Source: Edaphobacter sp. (lineage in GTDB: Bacteria; Acidobacteriota; Terriglobia; Terriglobales; Acidobacteriaceae). From it: a stretch of DNA of 64,000 bases. Below are positions 34,974 through 43,909 of the stretch, piece after piece; within the stretch, counting starts at the first letter, position 1; the number at the start of each line of letters is the position of its first letter. The notes under the pieces are model-generated. The model saw only the letters and a list, made by a program, of their open reading frames with translations. It was not told where the DNA came from and made no database searches. The DNA is taken from the NCBI GenBank assembly GCA_025462645.1, contig JAOAPB010000016.1:1-64000 (forward strand). The letters are read 5' to 3'. The translations under genes and the position numbers were made by a program.

Positions 34974-36752
34974 ATGTCATTCGTCCGCAACTTTGCGCGT
35001 TGGGGCTGCTGTGCAGCTACCATTGCAAGTCTCGCCATCTCGTCCGGCGCTGCCGATACGAAGAAGAAGGATGTAGTCGTCGAGACGCCTTCCTACTATG
35101 GTCTTCAGCCGGCTAGCGAGAACATCGACCTAACGATGTATGCGCGGATTCGCGAGGAGGGCTTCAAGCACTCGCATGTGATGCAGTTCGCGGGAGCGCT
35201 GACCGACGGAATCGGGCCACGACTGACCGGTTCGCCGAACATGGCGAAGGCCAATGCATGGACGCTCGATACGTTGACGAAGATCGGTCTTGAGAACGCG
35301 CACCTTGAAGACTGGGGCGAATTCGGTATGGGCTGGCAGCAGATCAACACCTGGATCCGGATGGTGACGCCCGATCCCGAGCCGCTGATGGCGCAAGCTG
35401 CTCCATGGTCTCCTGCGACGAAGGGACCTGTTTCGGGCGAGGCAGTTTATATCGAGATTCAGGATGTCAAAGATCTTGACCAGTACAAGGGCAAGCTGGG
35501 TGGAAAGATCGTTCTATTTGGAGCGATGCGAGCGACTCCCGATCTCACCGAACCTCTTTTTCATCGCTATACGACTGAGGAACTAGCGGAGATGGAGACG
35601 TATCCGACGGGTCCAGGCCGGGCCGGGACTCCGGATATCCAGAAGCTGCTGGCGGAGCGCATGCGTCTGGCTCAGTTGCGTACTGCTGCGCTGAAGATGA
35701 TGACTGCCGAAGGCGTCGCCGTGATCATTACGCCCTCGCGTGACGGCAAGGACGGCGGCGGAGCGGGCATCATCTTCGATGACAACGGAGCGAATCTGAT
35801 CCGTGGCGCGCAGGTGAAGGAGACTGCGGTCACGATTCCGAATGCCGTGATGATGATCGAGCACTACAACCGCCTGGCTCGTCTGCTGCAGAACCATGTT
35901 CCTGTGACGCTCGAGGTCAATATCGAGACGAAGACGACGGGCGACCACGAGCATGGGTTCAATACCGTTGCTGAAATTCCAGGGACGGATCCGAAGTTGA
36001 AAGATCAGATTGTGATGGTTGGGGGCCACCTCGACAGCTGGATCTCGGGCACTGGCGCTACCGACAACGGCGCGGGCTCCGTGGTCGCGATGGAGGCGGT
36101 TCGCATCCTGAAGGCGCTTGGCGTGAAGCCGAAGCGGACGATCCGAATTGCGCTGTGGTCCGGTGAAGAGGAGGGGCTCTTCGGCTCGTTGGGCTATGTG
36201 AAGCAGCACTTCGGCACGTTTGCCGAGCCGAAGACCCCGGAGCCTGCCAGCGTGCCGTCGTTCATGCGGCAGCATGGGCCTTTGACCACCACCAAGGAGT
36301 GGGAGACGATGGACGCGTACTATAACCTCGACAACGGAACGGGCAAGGTTCGCGGCGTGTATACGCAGGAGAACTGGGCCATCGCCCCGATCTTCAAACA
36401 GTGGATCGCTCCATTGAAGGACCTGGGTGTAAGCACGATCTCGTATCGCAACACCGGTGGGACGGATCACCTGTCGTTCGACGCGGTAGGGCTGCCGGGG
36501 TTCCAGTACATCCAGGACCCGATGGACTACGAGACCCGGACGCACCACTCGGACATGGACACCTATGACCGACTACACCCGTTCGACCTGCAGCAGGCTG
36601 CGGTGATCGAGGCGATCTTCCTCTACAACACCAGCGAGCGTGAGGCGATGATGCCGCGCAAGCCGTTCCCACATCCGGAGAGGGAGAAGGAGCTAACGGC
36701 TCCGATTCCGGGGATCTACCCGAACGCGATTCCTCAGCCCGACGGCAAGTAA
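34974..36752 (+). CDS. M28 family metallopeptidase (PA domain-containing)
   Basis: 592 aa, secreted: signal peptide about 1-25 ending in ISSGAA. A PA-type insert (about 150-280) interrupts the peptidase. Zinc-site motifs of M28 are visible: GGHLDSWISGTGATDNGAG (first His and the bridging Asp), ALWSGEEEGLFGS (catalytic and ligand Glu), YYNLDNG and NTGGTDHLSFD (last His). Probably a periplasmic or extracellular aminopeptidase. SD GGAGGAA precedes the ATG. Confidence 0.9.
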   Translation: MSFVRNFARWGCCAATIASLAISSGAADTKKKDVVVETPSYYGLQPASENIDLTMYARIREEGFKHSHVMQFAGALTDGIGPRLTGSPNMAKANAWTLDTLTKIGLENAHLEDWGEFGMGWQQINTWIRMVTPDPEPLMAQAAPWSPATKGPVSGEAVYIEIQDVKDLDQYKGKLGGKIVLFGAMRATPDLTEPLFHRYTTEELAEMETYPTGPGRAGTPDIQKLLAERMRLAQLRTAALKMMTAEGVAVIITPSRDGKDGGGAGIIFDDNGANLIRGAQVKETAVTIPNAVMMIEHYNRLARLLQNHVPVTLEVNIETKTTGDHEHGFNTVAEIPGTDPKLKDQIVMVGGHLDSWISGTGATDNGAGSVVAMEAVRILKALGVKPKRTIRIALWSGEEEGLFGSLGYVKQHFGTFAEPKTPEPASVPSFMRQHGPLTTTKEWETMDAYYNLDNGTGKVRGVYTQENWAIAPIFKQWIAPLKDLGVSTISYRNTGGTDHLSFDAVGLPGFQYIQDPMDYETRTHHSDMDTYDRLHPFDLQQAAVIEAIFLYNTSEREAMMPRKPFPHPEREKELTAPIPGIYPNAIPQPDGK

Positions 36753-36754
36753 GG

Positions 36755-37045
36755 GTGTACCCCCGGGGTATCCCACCGTAAGTTGCTTTGAATGATGAAG
36801 TTGCAAAATTTGATCTCCGCAAATGCTTCTTTTTAAAAGGTTTACGGGCAAATTTGTGCAAATAAAGGATTTAGAGGTTTGTTGCTGTAATAGAAAGGCC
36901 CCGCTTGCGCTGGGGCTTTTTTATTTCGATGCTGTATTTATTGTAGTGAGTGGAGTGAAACTAATAGGCATCGTGCATGTGCTTTGTTTCCAGCAAGATA
37001 GGCTATTTCGGAACTTGACAGGATCTGCCGTGGAAAATATCTGAG
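36755..37045. repeat. Long dispersed repeat, copy A (contains a terminator)
   Basis: Starts with a GGGTGTACCCCCGGGGTA element, then an A/T-rich stretch, a terminator hairpin and GTATTTATTGTAGTGAGTGG, ending near TTGACA. It aligns with 63228-63530. The rest of the gap to 37130 holds only the candidate promoter TTGACA (37015) / TATCTG. Confidence 0.65.
36894..36923 (+). terminator. Terminator inside the repeat after the M28 gene
   Basis: AAAGGCCCCGC, loop TTGC, then GCTGGGGC and a six-T tract (one bulged T). Probably ends M28 transcription. Confidence 0.7.
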
Positions 37046-37130
37046 GTATTCGGTAGCTGTACGCGGCTGAACGGACTGAAATCGATCGGAATGGATTGGA
37101 TGGAGATGTGGATGGGTATAGGCTTTCTTC

Positions 37131-38492
37131 GTGAGCGGCGACGAGGCGGTGGAGATACTTTCGGTTCAAGGGCGCGAGGTGCGGGTGACGCATCCCGACA
37201 AGCTCTATTTCTCGAAGCAGGTGAAGGTGTCGAAGCTGGACCTCGTACGCTACTACCTCTCGGTGGCAGGGGGAGCGCTTCAGGGGATTCGTGATCGGCC
37301 GGTGGTGCTGAAGCGGTTTGTGAATGGTGCAGAGGCGGAGCCGTTCTACCAGAAGCGTGCGCCAGGCGATCGGCCCGAGTGGCTGCGGACGGTGACGCTC
37401 TCGTTTCCTTCGGGGCGCACGGCGGAAGAGATCGTCGTCGACGATGCGGCGGGACTTGCGTGGATTGTGAACCTGGGGTGCTTGGAGCTGCATCCGCACC
37501 CGGTGCGCACCGGCGATCTGGACCACCCGGATGAGCTGAGAGTCGATCTCGATCCCATACCGGGCGTTGGATGGGACGACGTGCGGCGCGTGGCGATGGA
37601 GGTGAAGGCGCTGCTCGAAGAGGTGGGCCTGCGGGGATGGCCGAAGACGAGCGGGTCGCGCGGGATGCACGTGAATGTGCGGATCGAGCCGCGATGGAGC
37701 TTTACCGAGGTGCGGCGGGCGGCGCTGGCGCTGTCGCGTGCGGTGGAGCGAAGGGCGCCAACGATTGCGACGTCGAAGTGGTGGAAGGAGGAGCGGCACG
37801 GCGTCTTTCTGGACTACAACCAGAATGCGAAGGACAGGACGACGTGCTCGGCGTACTCGGTGCGCCCGCTGCCGGATGCCCGTGTGTCGACGCCGCTCGA
37901 GTGGGATGAGGTGATGGTGTGCGATCCGGCGGAGTTTACGGTGTTCACGGTGCCGGCGCGGTTTGAGAAGAGAGGTGATCCGCACGCGGAGATGGATGGT
38001 GCGGCGGGATCGCTCGATGCGCTGCTGGAGCTCGCGGAGCGTGATGAGGCAGCCGGGCTGGGCGATGCTCCCTGGCCTCCGCACTTTCGCAAGATGGAGG
38101 GGGAGGGAGCAAGGGTGGCTCCTTCGCGTGCGAGGCCGGTGGCGAAGAAGAGTGCCTCCGCGAAGACGCGGGTGCCGAAGATGCCCCTGGTGGTGGTGGC
38201 GAACTCGACGAACAGGCAGGAGGCACTGGAAGGGTTGGAGCGATGGAAGAGCAGACACCCGGAGGCGGCGAAGCTGCTGGCGGTGGACGATGTGCTGGTG
38301 GACTCGATGCGGGGGAGCTCTTCGACGTGGACGCGGATTCGCGTGAACCTGCGGCACGTGCCTGAGGAGATGCGTCCGGCGCAGGAGACGCCCGATCCGG
38401 ATGATGATCCAACGCGGGAGTGGCGTGAGGTGCGGGCTGAGGCTGAAGCGGGTGAGAAGAGGCCGAAGCGGCCACGGAAGAAGAAGGAGTAG
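37131..38492 (+). CDS. LigD-type NHEJ polymerase/primase domain protein
   Basis: 453 aa starting with GTG. The LigD PolDom (about 20-310) is clear: THPDKLYFSKQ, YLSVAGGALQGIRDRP, NLGCLELHPHPVR, the metal site HPDELRVDLDP, SGSRGMHV and ATSKWWKEER. Beyond it is a ~130-residue Lys/Arg-rich tail containing another small folded stretch (PLVVVANSTNRQEALEGLERW), ending in KRPRKKKE. It carries the polymerase of bacterial non-homologous end joining without the ligase, which is encoded separately and convergently just downstream. No Ku gene is in this window. Confidence 0.9.
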   Translation: MSGDEAVEILSVQGREVRVTHPDKLYFSKQVKVSKLDLVRYYLSVAGGALQGIRDRPVVLKRFVNGAEAEPFYQKRAPGDRPEWLRTVTLSFPSGRTAEEIVVDDAAGLAWIVNLGCLELHPHPVRTGDLDHPDELRVDLDPIPGVGWDDVRRVAMEVKALLEEVGLRGWPKTSGSRGMHVNVRIEPRWSFTEVRRAALALSRAVERRAPTIATSKWWKEERHGVFLDYNQNAKDRTTCSAYSVRPLPDARVSTPLEWDEVMVCDPAEFTVFTVPARFEKRGDPHAEMDGAAGSLDALLELAERDEAAGLGDAPWPPHFRKMEGEGARVAPSRARPVAKKSASAKTRVPKMPLVVVANSTNRQEALEGLERWKSRHPEAAKLLAVDDVLVDSMRGSSSTWTRIRVNLRHVPEEMRPAQETPDPDDDPTREWREVRAEAEAGEKRPKRPRKKKE

Positions 38493-38504
38493 TCTGCGTT
38501 GCCT

Positions 38505-39587
38505 TCAGCGACCGGTGGCGAAGATGGCGGCGAGCTCGTGCGGTGGAACGACTTCGAGTTGAGCGTAGGTGCATTCGGCTGGCGGCTTGTCGATGCGCCA
38601 GCGCCGGAACTGTGCCATGTGACGAAAGCGGGTGCCCTGCATGTGCTCGTATGCAACCTCGACGACGAGCTCGGGCCGGAGCGGCTGCCAGGAGAGGTCC
38701 TTGCCCTGACTCCATCGGCTCTGGCCGCCGGGCATGCGCTGATTCTCCGAGCCGTCGGCGTGCTCGGCCGAGGACTTCCACGGGTGATTGGCGAGCGCGT
38801 TGCGACGGTAGGGTTCGAGGAACTGGACCAGCTCGCGGCGCTTCGCCTGGGTGAAGCTGGCGCATACGCCGACGTGCTGGAGTGCGCCTGAGGCGTCGAA
38901 GAGGCCGAGCAGAAGAGAGCCGATAGCCTCATTTTCCGCATCCTTATGCCAGCGAAAGCCAGCGACGACGCAATCGCAGTCGCGCTCGTGCTTGACCTTG
39001 AACATGGTCCGCTTGTTGGGCTCGTAGGCGCCGGTGATGGGCTTGGCTAGCACGCCGTCGAGGCCCGCGCCTTCGAAGCGCTGGAACCAGTCGCGCGCGG
39101 TGGCGGTGTCGCGAGTCGCCAGTGTGAGATGAAGGGGCGGCCTGGCAGATGCGAGCAGGGATTCGAGCTCGGCGCGTCGGCGCTCGAAGGGTTCTTTGCA
39201 GAGATCGCGATCGCCGAGGCAGAGCAGATCGAAGAAGACGACGGAGGCGGGAATCTGCTGCGAGAGCAGCTTGACGCGCGATGCGGCGGGATGGATGCGG
39301 AGCTGGAGCGCATCGAAGTCGAGGCCGTTGGTACCGGCGATGACGACTTCGCCGTCGAGCACGCAGCGTGTGGGCAGCTGCTTCAGGAGGGGCTCGAAGA
39401 GCTCTGGGAAGTAGCGATTGAGCGACTTCTGGTCGCGGCTCTGGATCAGCAGATCGTCGTGATCGCGGAAGATGAGCGCGCGAAAGCCGTCCCACTTGGG
39501 CTCGAAGATCCAGAGATCTCCCTCGGGGATGTCGTCGACTCGCTTGGCGAGCATGGGCAGGACGGGTGGTGGAACGGAGAGGTTCAC
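38505..39587 (-). CDS. ligC: ATP-dependent DNA ligase (LigC/LigD ligase-type)
   Basis: 360 aa: adenylation domain with the catalytic lysine in FEPKWDGFRALIF (motif I), then LDGEVVI (motif III), FFDLLCLG (IIIa), LDGVLAKP (IV) and MFKVKHERDCDCVVAGF (V), followed by an OB-fold (about 235-355) with GLFDASGALQHVG. This is the ligase of an NHEJ module. It ends 12 bp from the convergent LigD polymerase gene, so the two activities usually fused in LigD are split. Confidence 0.9.
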   Translation of the reverse strand: MNLSVPPPVLPMLAKRVDDIPEGDLWIFEPKWDGFRALIFRDHDDLLIQSRDQKSLNRYFPELFEPLLKQLPTRCVLDGEVVIAGTNGLDFDALQLRIHPAASRVKLLSQQIPASVVFFDLLCLGDRDLCKEPFERRRAELESLLASARPPLHLTLATRDTATARDWFQRFEGAGLDGVLAKPITGAYEPNKRTMFKVKHERDCDCVVAGFRWHKDAENEAIGSLLLGLFDASGALQHVGVCASFTQAKRRELVQFLEPYRRNALANHPWKSSAEHADGSENQRMPGGQSRWSQGKDLSWQPLRPELVVEVAYEHMQGTRFRHMAQFRRWRIDKPPAECTYAQLEVVPPHELAAIFATGR

Positions 39588-39617
39588 GGACCGATGGTAT
39601 ACCGGCGGGCGGCGATC

Positions 39618-40481
39618 TTACAGCCAGGCGCTGAGGAGGCGGCCTGCGGCGCCGAGGATCTTGAGGGCGTCGGTGCGATTGCTGAAGTAACGGGTGTTGA
39701 TCTCGGTGGAGCCGATGTCCTCGATGTCATCGATGTCATCGATGGCGCGGAAGGCGGTGAGCTCGGCGGCGATCTCGGCGGGGGTGAAGAAGAGCTGGAA
39801 GGGTTCGCCCGCCAGTTGGACTCGCGAGGCGAGGGAGTCGTGGGCGAGTTGCTCGAGAAAGGGGAGGGCGGAGCGCGGCTGACCGTAGTCGAGGACGAGG
39901 CCAGTGCCGGAGGGCTGCGACGTGATGAAGCCGAGGGTGGCGCGGAAGGCGGCGAGGGTGAGGTAGGGAACGACGCCCAGCCAGGCGAAGAAGGTGGGGA
40001 TCGTGGAGTCGAGGCCTGCGGCGTGGAGCTGTTCGGGCAGCGAGTGGTGCTCGAAGTCGACGGGAGCGTAGGTCAGATTGGATGGAGCGGGGATGCTGCT
40101 GGTGTGGAGCAGCTCGCGCTTCCATTGTTGCGTGGCGGGATGATCGACCTCGAAGACGCGGAGATTGGGATGGGGGTTCCGGTGGGCGAAGGTGTCAAGA
40201 CCGGCACCGAGCAGGACGTATTGCGTGACCCCGTTGGCCACGGCATGAGCCAGAGTGTCTTCGGCGTAGCGGCTGCGCGCGACGAGGAAGGCGCGGAGGG
40301 CGACGGAGAACGGGCGATCCGGACGCGTGGGGGTTCGGCGCAGCTCTTCGGCGTAGGTATCGCCGAGGATAGGCACAGCGATGGGATCGTTCAGGACGAG
40401 CGGCCGTGCGTCGTAGATCTGGTGCGCGGCACGGCGCATGGCGACGCGGAGGGCAGTTCTCGATGGACTTGCGGGTTGCAT
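39618..40481 (-). CDS. Class I SAM-dependent methyltransferase (LCM/PPM family)
   Basis: 287 aa. SAM site in YVLLGAGLDTFAHR, then FEVDHPATQQWKRE and FAWLGVVPYLT, which mark the leucine-carboxyl-methyltransferase-like (TIGR00027) family. The substrate is unknown. It contains a microsatellite: three imperfect nine-base units encoding DDIDDIEDI (39714-39746). The start at 40481 could be shortened to the Met at residue 15. Confidence 0.8.
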   Translation of the reverse strand: MQPASPSRTALRVAMRRAAHQIYDARPLVLNDPIAVPILGDTYAEELRRTPTRPDRPFSVALRAFLVARSRYAEDTLAHAVANGVTQYVLLGAGLDTFAHRNPHPNLRVFEVDHPATQQWKRELLHTSSIPAPSNLTYAPVDFEHHSLPEQLHAAGLDSTIPTFFAWLGVVPYLTLAAFRATLGFITSQPSGTGLVLDYGQPRSALPFLEQLAHDSLASRVQLAGEPFQLFFTPAEIAAELTAFRAIDDIDDIEDIGSTEINTRYFSNRTDALKILGAAGRLLSAWL

Positions 40482-40606
40482 TCTCTCCTAAGTTTAGCGG
40501 CTGTGCCGGGGATTCTTCCTGCGACTGGTTGTTGAGATGGGAAGATAGATGCATCGTATCTTCCACAAGGTAACTTCGAGACAACCTCTTTCAAGGCAAG
40601 TGCTGT

Positions 40607-42919
40607 GTGAATAGATTTCTTATCGTATTGCTTTTGAGTGCGCTGCCCGCATTGGCTCAGGCCAACTACGGTGAAGTGCGCTTGAAGATCACCGGTCCTT
40701 CCGGTGCCGCCATCAGGGCGGTCGTCGAGTTGATCTGCACCGGCAATGGCTATGACAAATCATTCGCCACAGATGATTCCGGGACCATCTCCGTCAAGCA
40801 GGTTCCCTATGGCGTCTATCGGGTGCAGGTGCAGCAGGCGGGCTTTGCGTCGTCTTCAAAGACAATAGAAGTACACTCCGCGCTGCTAGTCGAAGAGCCG
40901 ATTCAACTCAGCATTGCTTCCTTGATCACAAACGTGAACGTGACGGACACCGGCACTTTGATCGATCCCTATCGCCCTGCCTCCGTTATGCAGATTGGCG
41001 CAGAACAGATTAATCAGCGGCTGGCGTCGTTGCCTGGCCGCTCGGTGCAGGACCTGGTCAACTCCCAGCCGGGGTGGCTATACGAAGGCAATGCGGTTCT
41101 GCATCCGCGTGGCTCCGAATACCAGACTCAGTTCGTGATCGATGGGATTCCTCTGACGGATAATCGCTCTCCCAGCTTCGGTCCGGAGATCGAAGCCGAC
41201 GACCTGGACTCCATGAATATCTACACCGCAGGCTATCCGGCGGAGTACGGCAGAAAGATGGGAGGGGTCGTCGAACTCAACACACGCCGCCAGACTGACG
41301 CCGGTCTGCACGGGCAACTTGTTCTCTCCGGCGGCAGCTATGACAGCGCTTCCTCTTACGGCCGGCTGCAGGACGTCTGGGGAAAGAACACTCTCGGCGT
41401 GAGCGCGTCTGGCAGCATGACCAGCCACTATCTCAACCCCGTCGTCCCGCAGAACTACACGAACAATGGCACCACGGGGGACTTCTCCACCAGATACGAG
41501 CGCGACCTCACGGACAATGATCGATTGGTCTTCAGCGTTCGCCACGAACTCTCACGATTCCTCATCCCCAACGAGCTTGTGCAGCAGCAGGCGGGGCAGA
41601 TGCAGAATGGAGATAACTTCGAGACGATGGGCACGGTTAACTACCAGCACATCTTTTCGGCGGATAGTCTAGGCACGGTCGCTGGAATGGTGCGGGACAA
41701 CGCCAAAAATCTTTACTCCAATGAGAACTCCACCCCGATCATCGCCTTTCAGCACAATAATTTTCGCGAAGGCTATTTCAAGGGAACATTTTCGCTCCAC
41801 CACGGCAACCAGGAGTTTAAAGCCGGAGTGGAATCAGACGCGACCTTCCTTCATGAGAAGTTCAACTACACCATCACTGCTCCTGACCAGTTCGATGACG
41901 ACACGCCGTCAAGCATAAGCTTCACCGCCCATCGACCCGATCTGGAACAATCCGCCTTCGTCGAGGACCTCATCCGCCTGGGCAAGTGGACTATCCGTGC
42001 GGGTCTTCGCTGGGACCACTATCAGTTGCTGCTGAACGAGAATGCATTTAGCCCCCGGATCTCCGTCGGACGCTATCTGCCGTCGCTCAACATGGTGTTG
42101 CATGCCTCCTACGATCGCGTCTACCAGACTCCATCGTTTGAGAACATCCTCATCTCCAGTTCGCCGCAGATCGACGCGCTCAGCAATCAGTTCCTCCGGC
42201 TGCCTGTCCGTCCATCTACAGGGAACTACTACGAGGGTGGTCTCACCAATAGCCTCTTCGATCGAATGCGCGTCGACGTCAATCTCTATCGACGCGACGT
42301 AAAGAACTATGCCGACGACGACCAACTCCTGAACACTGGCGTCAGCTATCCCATCTCCTTCGATAAGTCCGTTGTGTACGGAGCAGAGGGGAAGCTCGAG
42401 TTCGTTCACCTTGGAAGGCTCTCTGGCTTCGTCAGCTATTCCTATATGGTTGGCAACGTCTGGTTTCCAGTGACCGGTGGGCTCTTCCTCGGCGATAACG
42501 TCGGCGATGCGCTCTCTCAACTCACGGGTCACTTTCCGGGTTCGCAGGACCAACGCAACACAGTAAGAACCCGCTTCAGATATCAACTCACTCCGCACAT
42601 TGACTTCGCTGCTGGTGCTTCGTATGGCTCAGGCCTTCCATTCGAATACACTGGCGGGAGGGCTGATGCTCTGGCTCAGTACGGTCCGCAGGTGATCAGC
42701 CGCATCAACTTCGATCGCGGGCGTATCCTGCCCTTGCTCGCGGTCAATACGTCTCTGGGTGTGGATGTCTACAAAAAGGAGAAGGTCAACGTGCGTTTCC
42801 AGGCCGATGGAGATAACCTGAACAACCGCCTCAACGTCATCGACTTTGGTGGGCTCTTCTCCGGCAATGCCATCGGGCCTGCTCGTAACTTTGCCGTCCG
42901 CCTCAACACAAGCTTCTGA
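40607..42919 (+). CDS. TonB-dependent receptor (carboxypeptidase-like regulatory domain), 770 aa
   Basis: Starts with GTG. Signal peptide MNRFLIVLLLSALPALAQA, then a CarboxypepD_reg domain (about 20-115), a plug with QFVIDGIPLTDNRSP, and a barrel ending in AVRLNTSF. Size and pattern match outer-membrane receptors of the SusC/Oar group without a recognisable ligand. It follows the LCM-type methyltransferase divergently, and accD converges on its end. Confidence 0.88.
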   Translation: MNRFLIVLLLSALPALAQANYGEVRLKITGPSGAAIRAVVELICTGNGYDKSFATDDSGTISVKQVPYGVYRVQVQQAGFASSSKTIEVHSALLVEEPIQLSIASLITNVNVTDTGTLIDPYRPASVMQIGAEQINQRLASLPGRSVQDLVNSQPGWLYEGNAVLHPRGSEYQTQFVIDGIPLTDNRSPSFGPEIEADDLDSMNIYTAGYPAEYGRKMGGVVELNTRRQTDAGLHGQLVLSGGSYDSASSYGRLQDVWGKNTLGVSASGSMTSHYLNPVVPQNYTNNGTTGDFSTRYERDLTDNDRLVFSVRHELSRFLIPNELVQQQAGQMQNGDNFETMGTVNYQHIFSADSLGTVAGMVRDNAKNLYSNENSTPIIAFQHNNFREGYFKGTFSLHHGNQEFKAGVESDATFLHEKFNYTITAPDQFDDDTPSSISFTAHRPDLEQSAFVEDLIRLGKWTIRAGLRWDHYQLLLNENAFSPRISVGRYLPSLNMVLHASYDRVYQTPSFENILISSSPQIDALSNQFLRLPVRPSTGNYYEGGLTNSLFDRMRVDVNLYRRDVKNYADDDQLLNTGVSYPISFDKSVVYGAEGKLEFVHLGRLSGFVSYSYMVGNVWFPVTGGLFLGDNVGDALSQLTGHFPGSQDQRNTVRTRFRYQLTPHIDFAAGASYGSGLPFEYTGGRADALAQYGPQVISRINFDRGRILPLLAVNTSLGVDVYKKEKVNVRFQADGDNLNNRLNVIDFGGLFSGNAIGPARNFAVRLNTSF

Positions 42920-42951
42920 AAAGAGATTCGTTCGAAGGTTCGAAGGGAAGG

Positions 42952-43806
42952 CTATCCCTGTCTCCGAAGACCGGTCATCCAGCTTAGGGTCTGGGAGAGG
43001 TACTGCTTCATGTCCTTGCGGGAGACGATGGCGTCGAGAAAGCCGTGCTCAAGGAGAAACTCCGAGCGCTGGAAGCCCTCGGGAAGCTTCTGTCGAATGG
43101 TCTGCTCGATGACGCGGGGGCCGGCAAAGCCTATGAGCGCCTCAGGCTCCGCGATGTTGAGATCGCCGAGCATCGCGAAGCTGGCTGTGACGCCGCCGGT
43201 GGTGGGGTCGGTCATGACCGAGATATAGGGGATCTTCTCGTCGTCCAGCTTTGCGAGGCCGGAGGAGATTTTAGCGAGCTGCATCAGGCTGGCGATGCCC
43301 TCCATCATGCGTGCTCCACCCGAGGCCGAGATGATGATGAGCGGATCGCGGGTCGCAAGGGAGCGGTCGACCGCTCGCGCGATGGTCTCGCCAACCACAG
43401 CGCCCATGCTGCCGCCGATGAAGCTGTACTCCATGGCGCTGAGGACGACGTTGTGCGGGCCGAGCTGGCCGATGGCGTTGACGATGGCGTCGTTGAGGCC
43501 GGTCTTCTTCTGGGCCTCGACGAGGCGCTTTTTATAAGGCTTGAGGTCGGTAAACTGGAGCGGGTCGGTCGAACGGAGTTCAAGGTCCACGAGTTCGTAG
43601 CCGGGCTCGAGAAGATTTTCAATGCGGGTGCGGGCGTCGATGCGGAAGTGGTGGCCGCACTTGGGGCAGACCTGTAGATTTGCCTGGAGCTCCGCTTTAA
43701 AGATGATCTGGCGACAGCCTGGGCAGCGGACCCAGAGGCCTTCCGTACGGACCGTCTTCTCCGGGTCGTTGACGATCTCGTTATCTTCGCGTTTGAACCA
43801 ACTCAT
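42952..43806 (-). CDS. accD: Acetyl-CoA carboxylase carboxyltransferase beta subunit
   Basis: Carries the biotin-to-acetyl-CoA carboxyl transfer in fatty acid synthesis, with AccA. The N-terminal zinc ribbon is complete (CPGC and CPKC at about 29-51), followed by the crotonase-like core with FIGGSMGAVVGE, SASGGARMMEG, DPTTGGVTASFAMLGD and GFAGPRVIEQT. 284 aa is normal. accA is not in view. Confidence 0.97.
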   Translation of the reverse strand: MSWFKREDNEIVNDPEKTVRTEGLWVRCPGCRQIIFKAELQANLQVCPKCGHHFRIDARTRIENLLEPGYELVDLELRSTDPLQFTDLKPYKKRLVEAQKKTGLNDAIVNAIGQLGPHNVVLSAMEYSFIGGSMGAVVGETIARAVDRSLATRDPLIIISASGGARMMEGIASLMQLAKISSGLAKLDDEKIPYISVMTDPTTGGVTASFAMLGDLNIAEPEALIGFAGPRVIEQTIRQKLPEGFQRSEFLLEHGFLDAIVSRKDMKQYLSQTLSWMTGLRRQG

Positions 43807-43909
43807 TCTGCTTGCCTTCCGGGTGCCTTACTCATTGTAAGGCAGTGGGAGGAGAATGAATGGGGCGGCCTGACAGCCATTGCCTCCAAATTGGCATCTA
43901 ATATATGTC

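Noticed and set aside
36921..38357. 478-aa leftward ORF and related frames in the LigD polymerase
   Set aside because: Mirror image of a recognised polymerase domain; composition is His/Pro/Arg-rich.
39129..40535. 468-aa rightward ORF
   Set aside because: Antisense across the ligase and methyltransferase genes; Gly/Glu-rich shadow.
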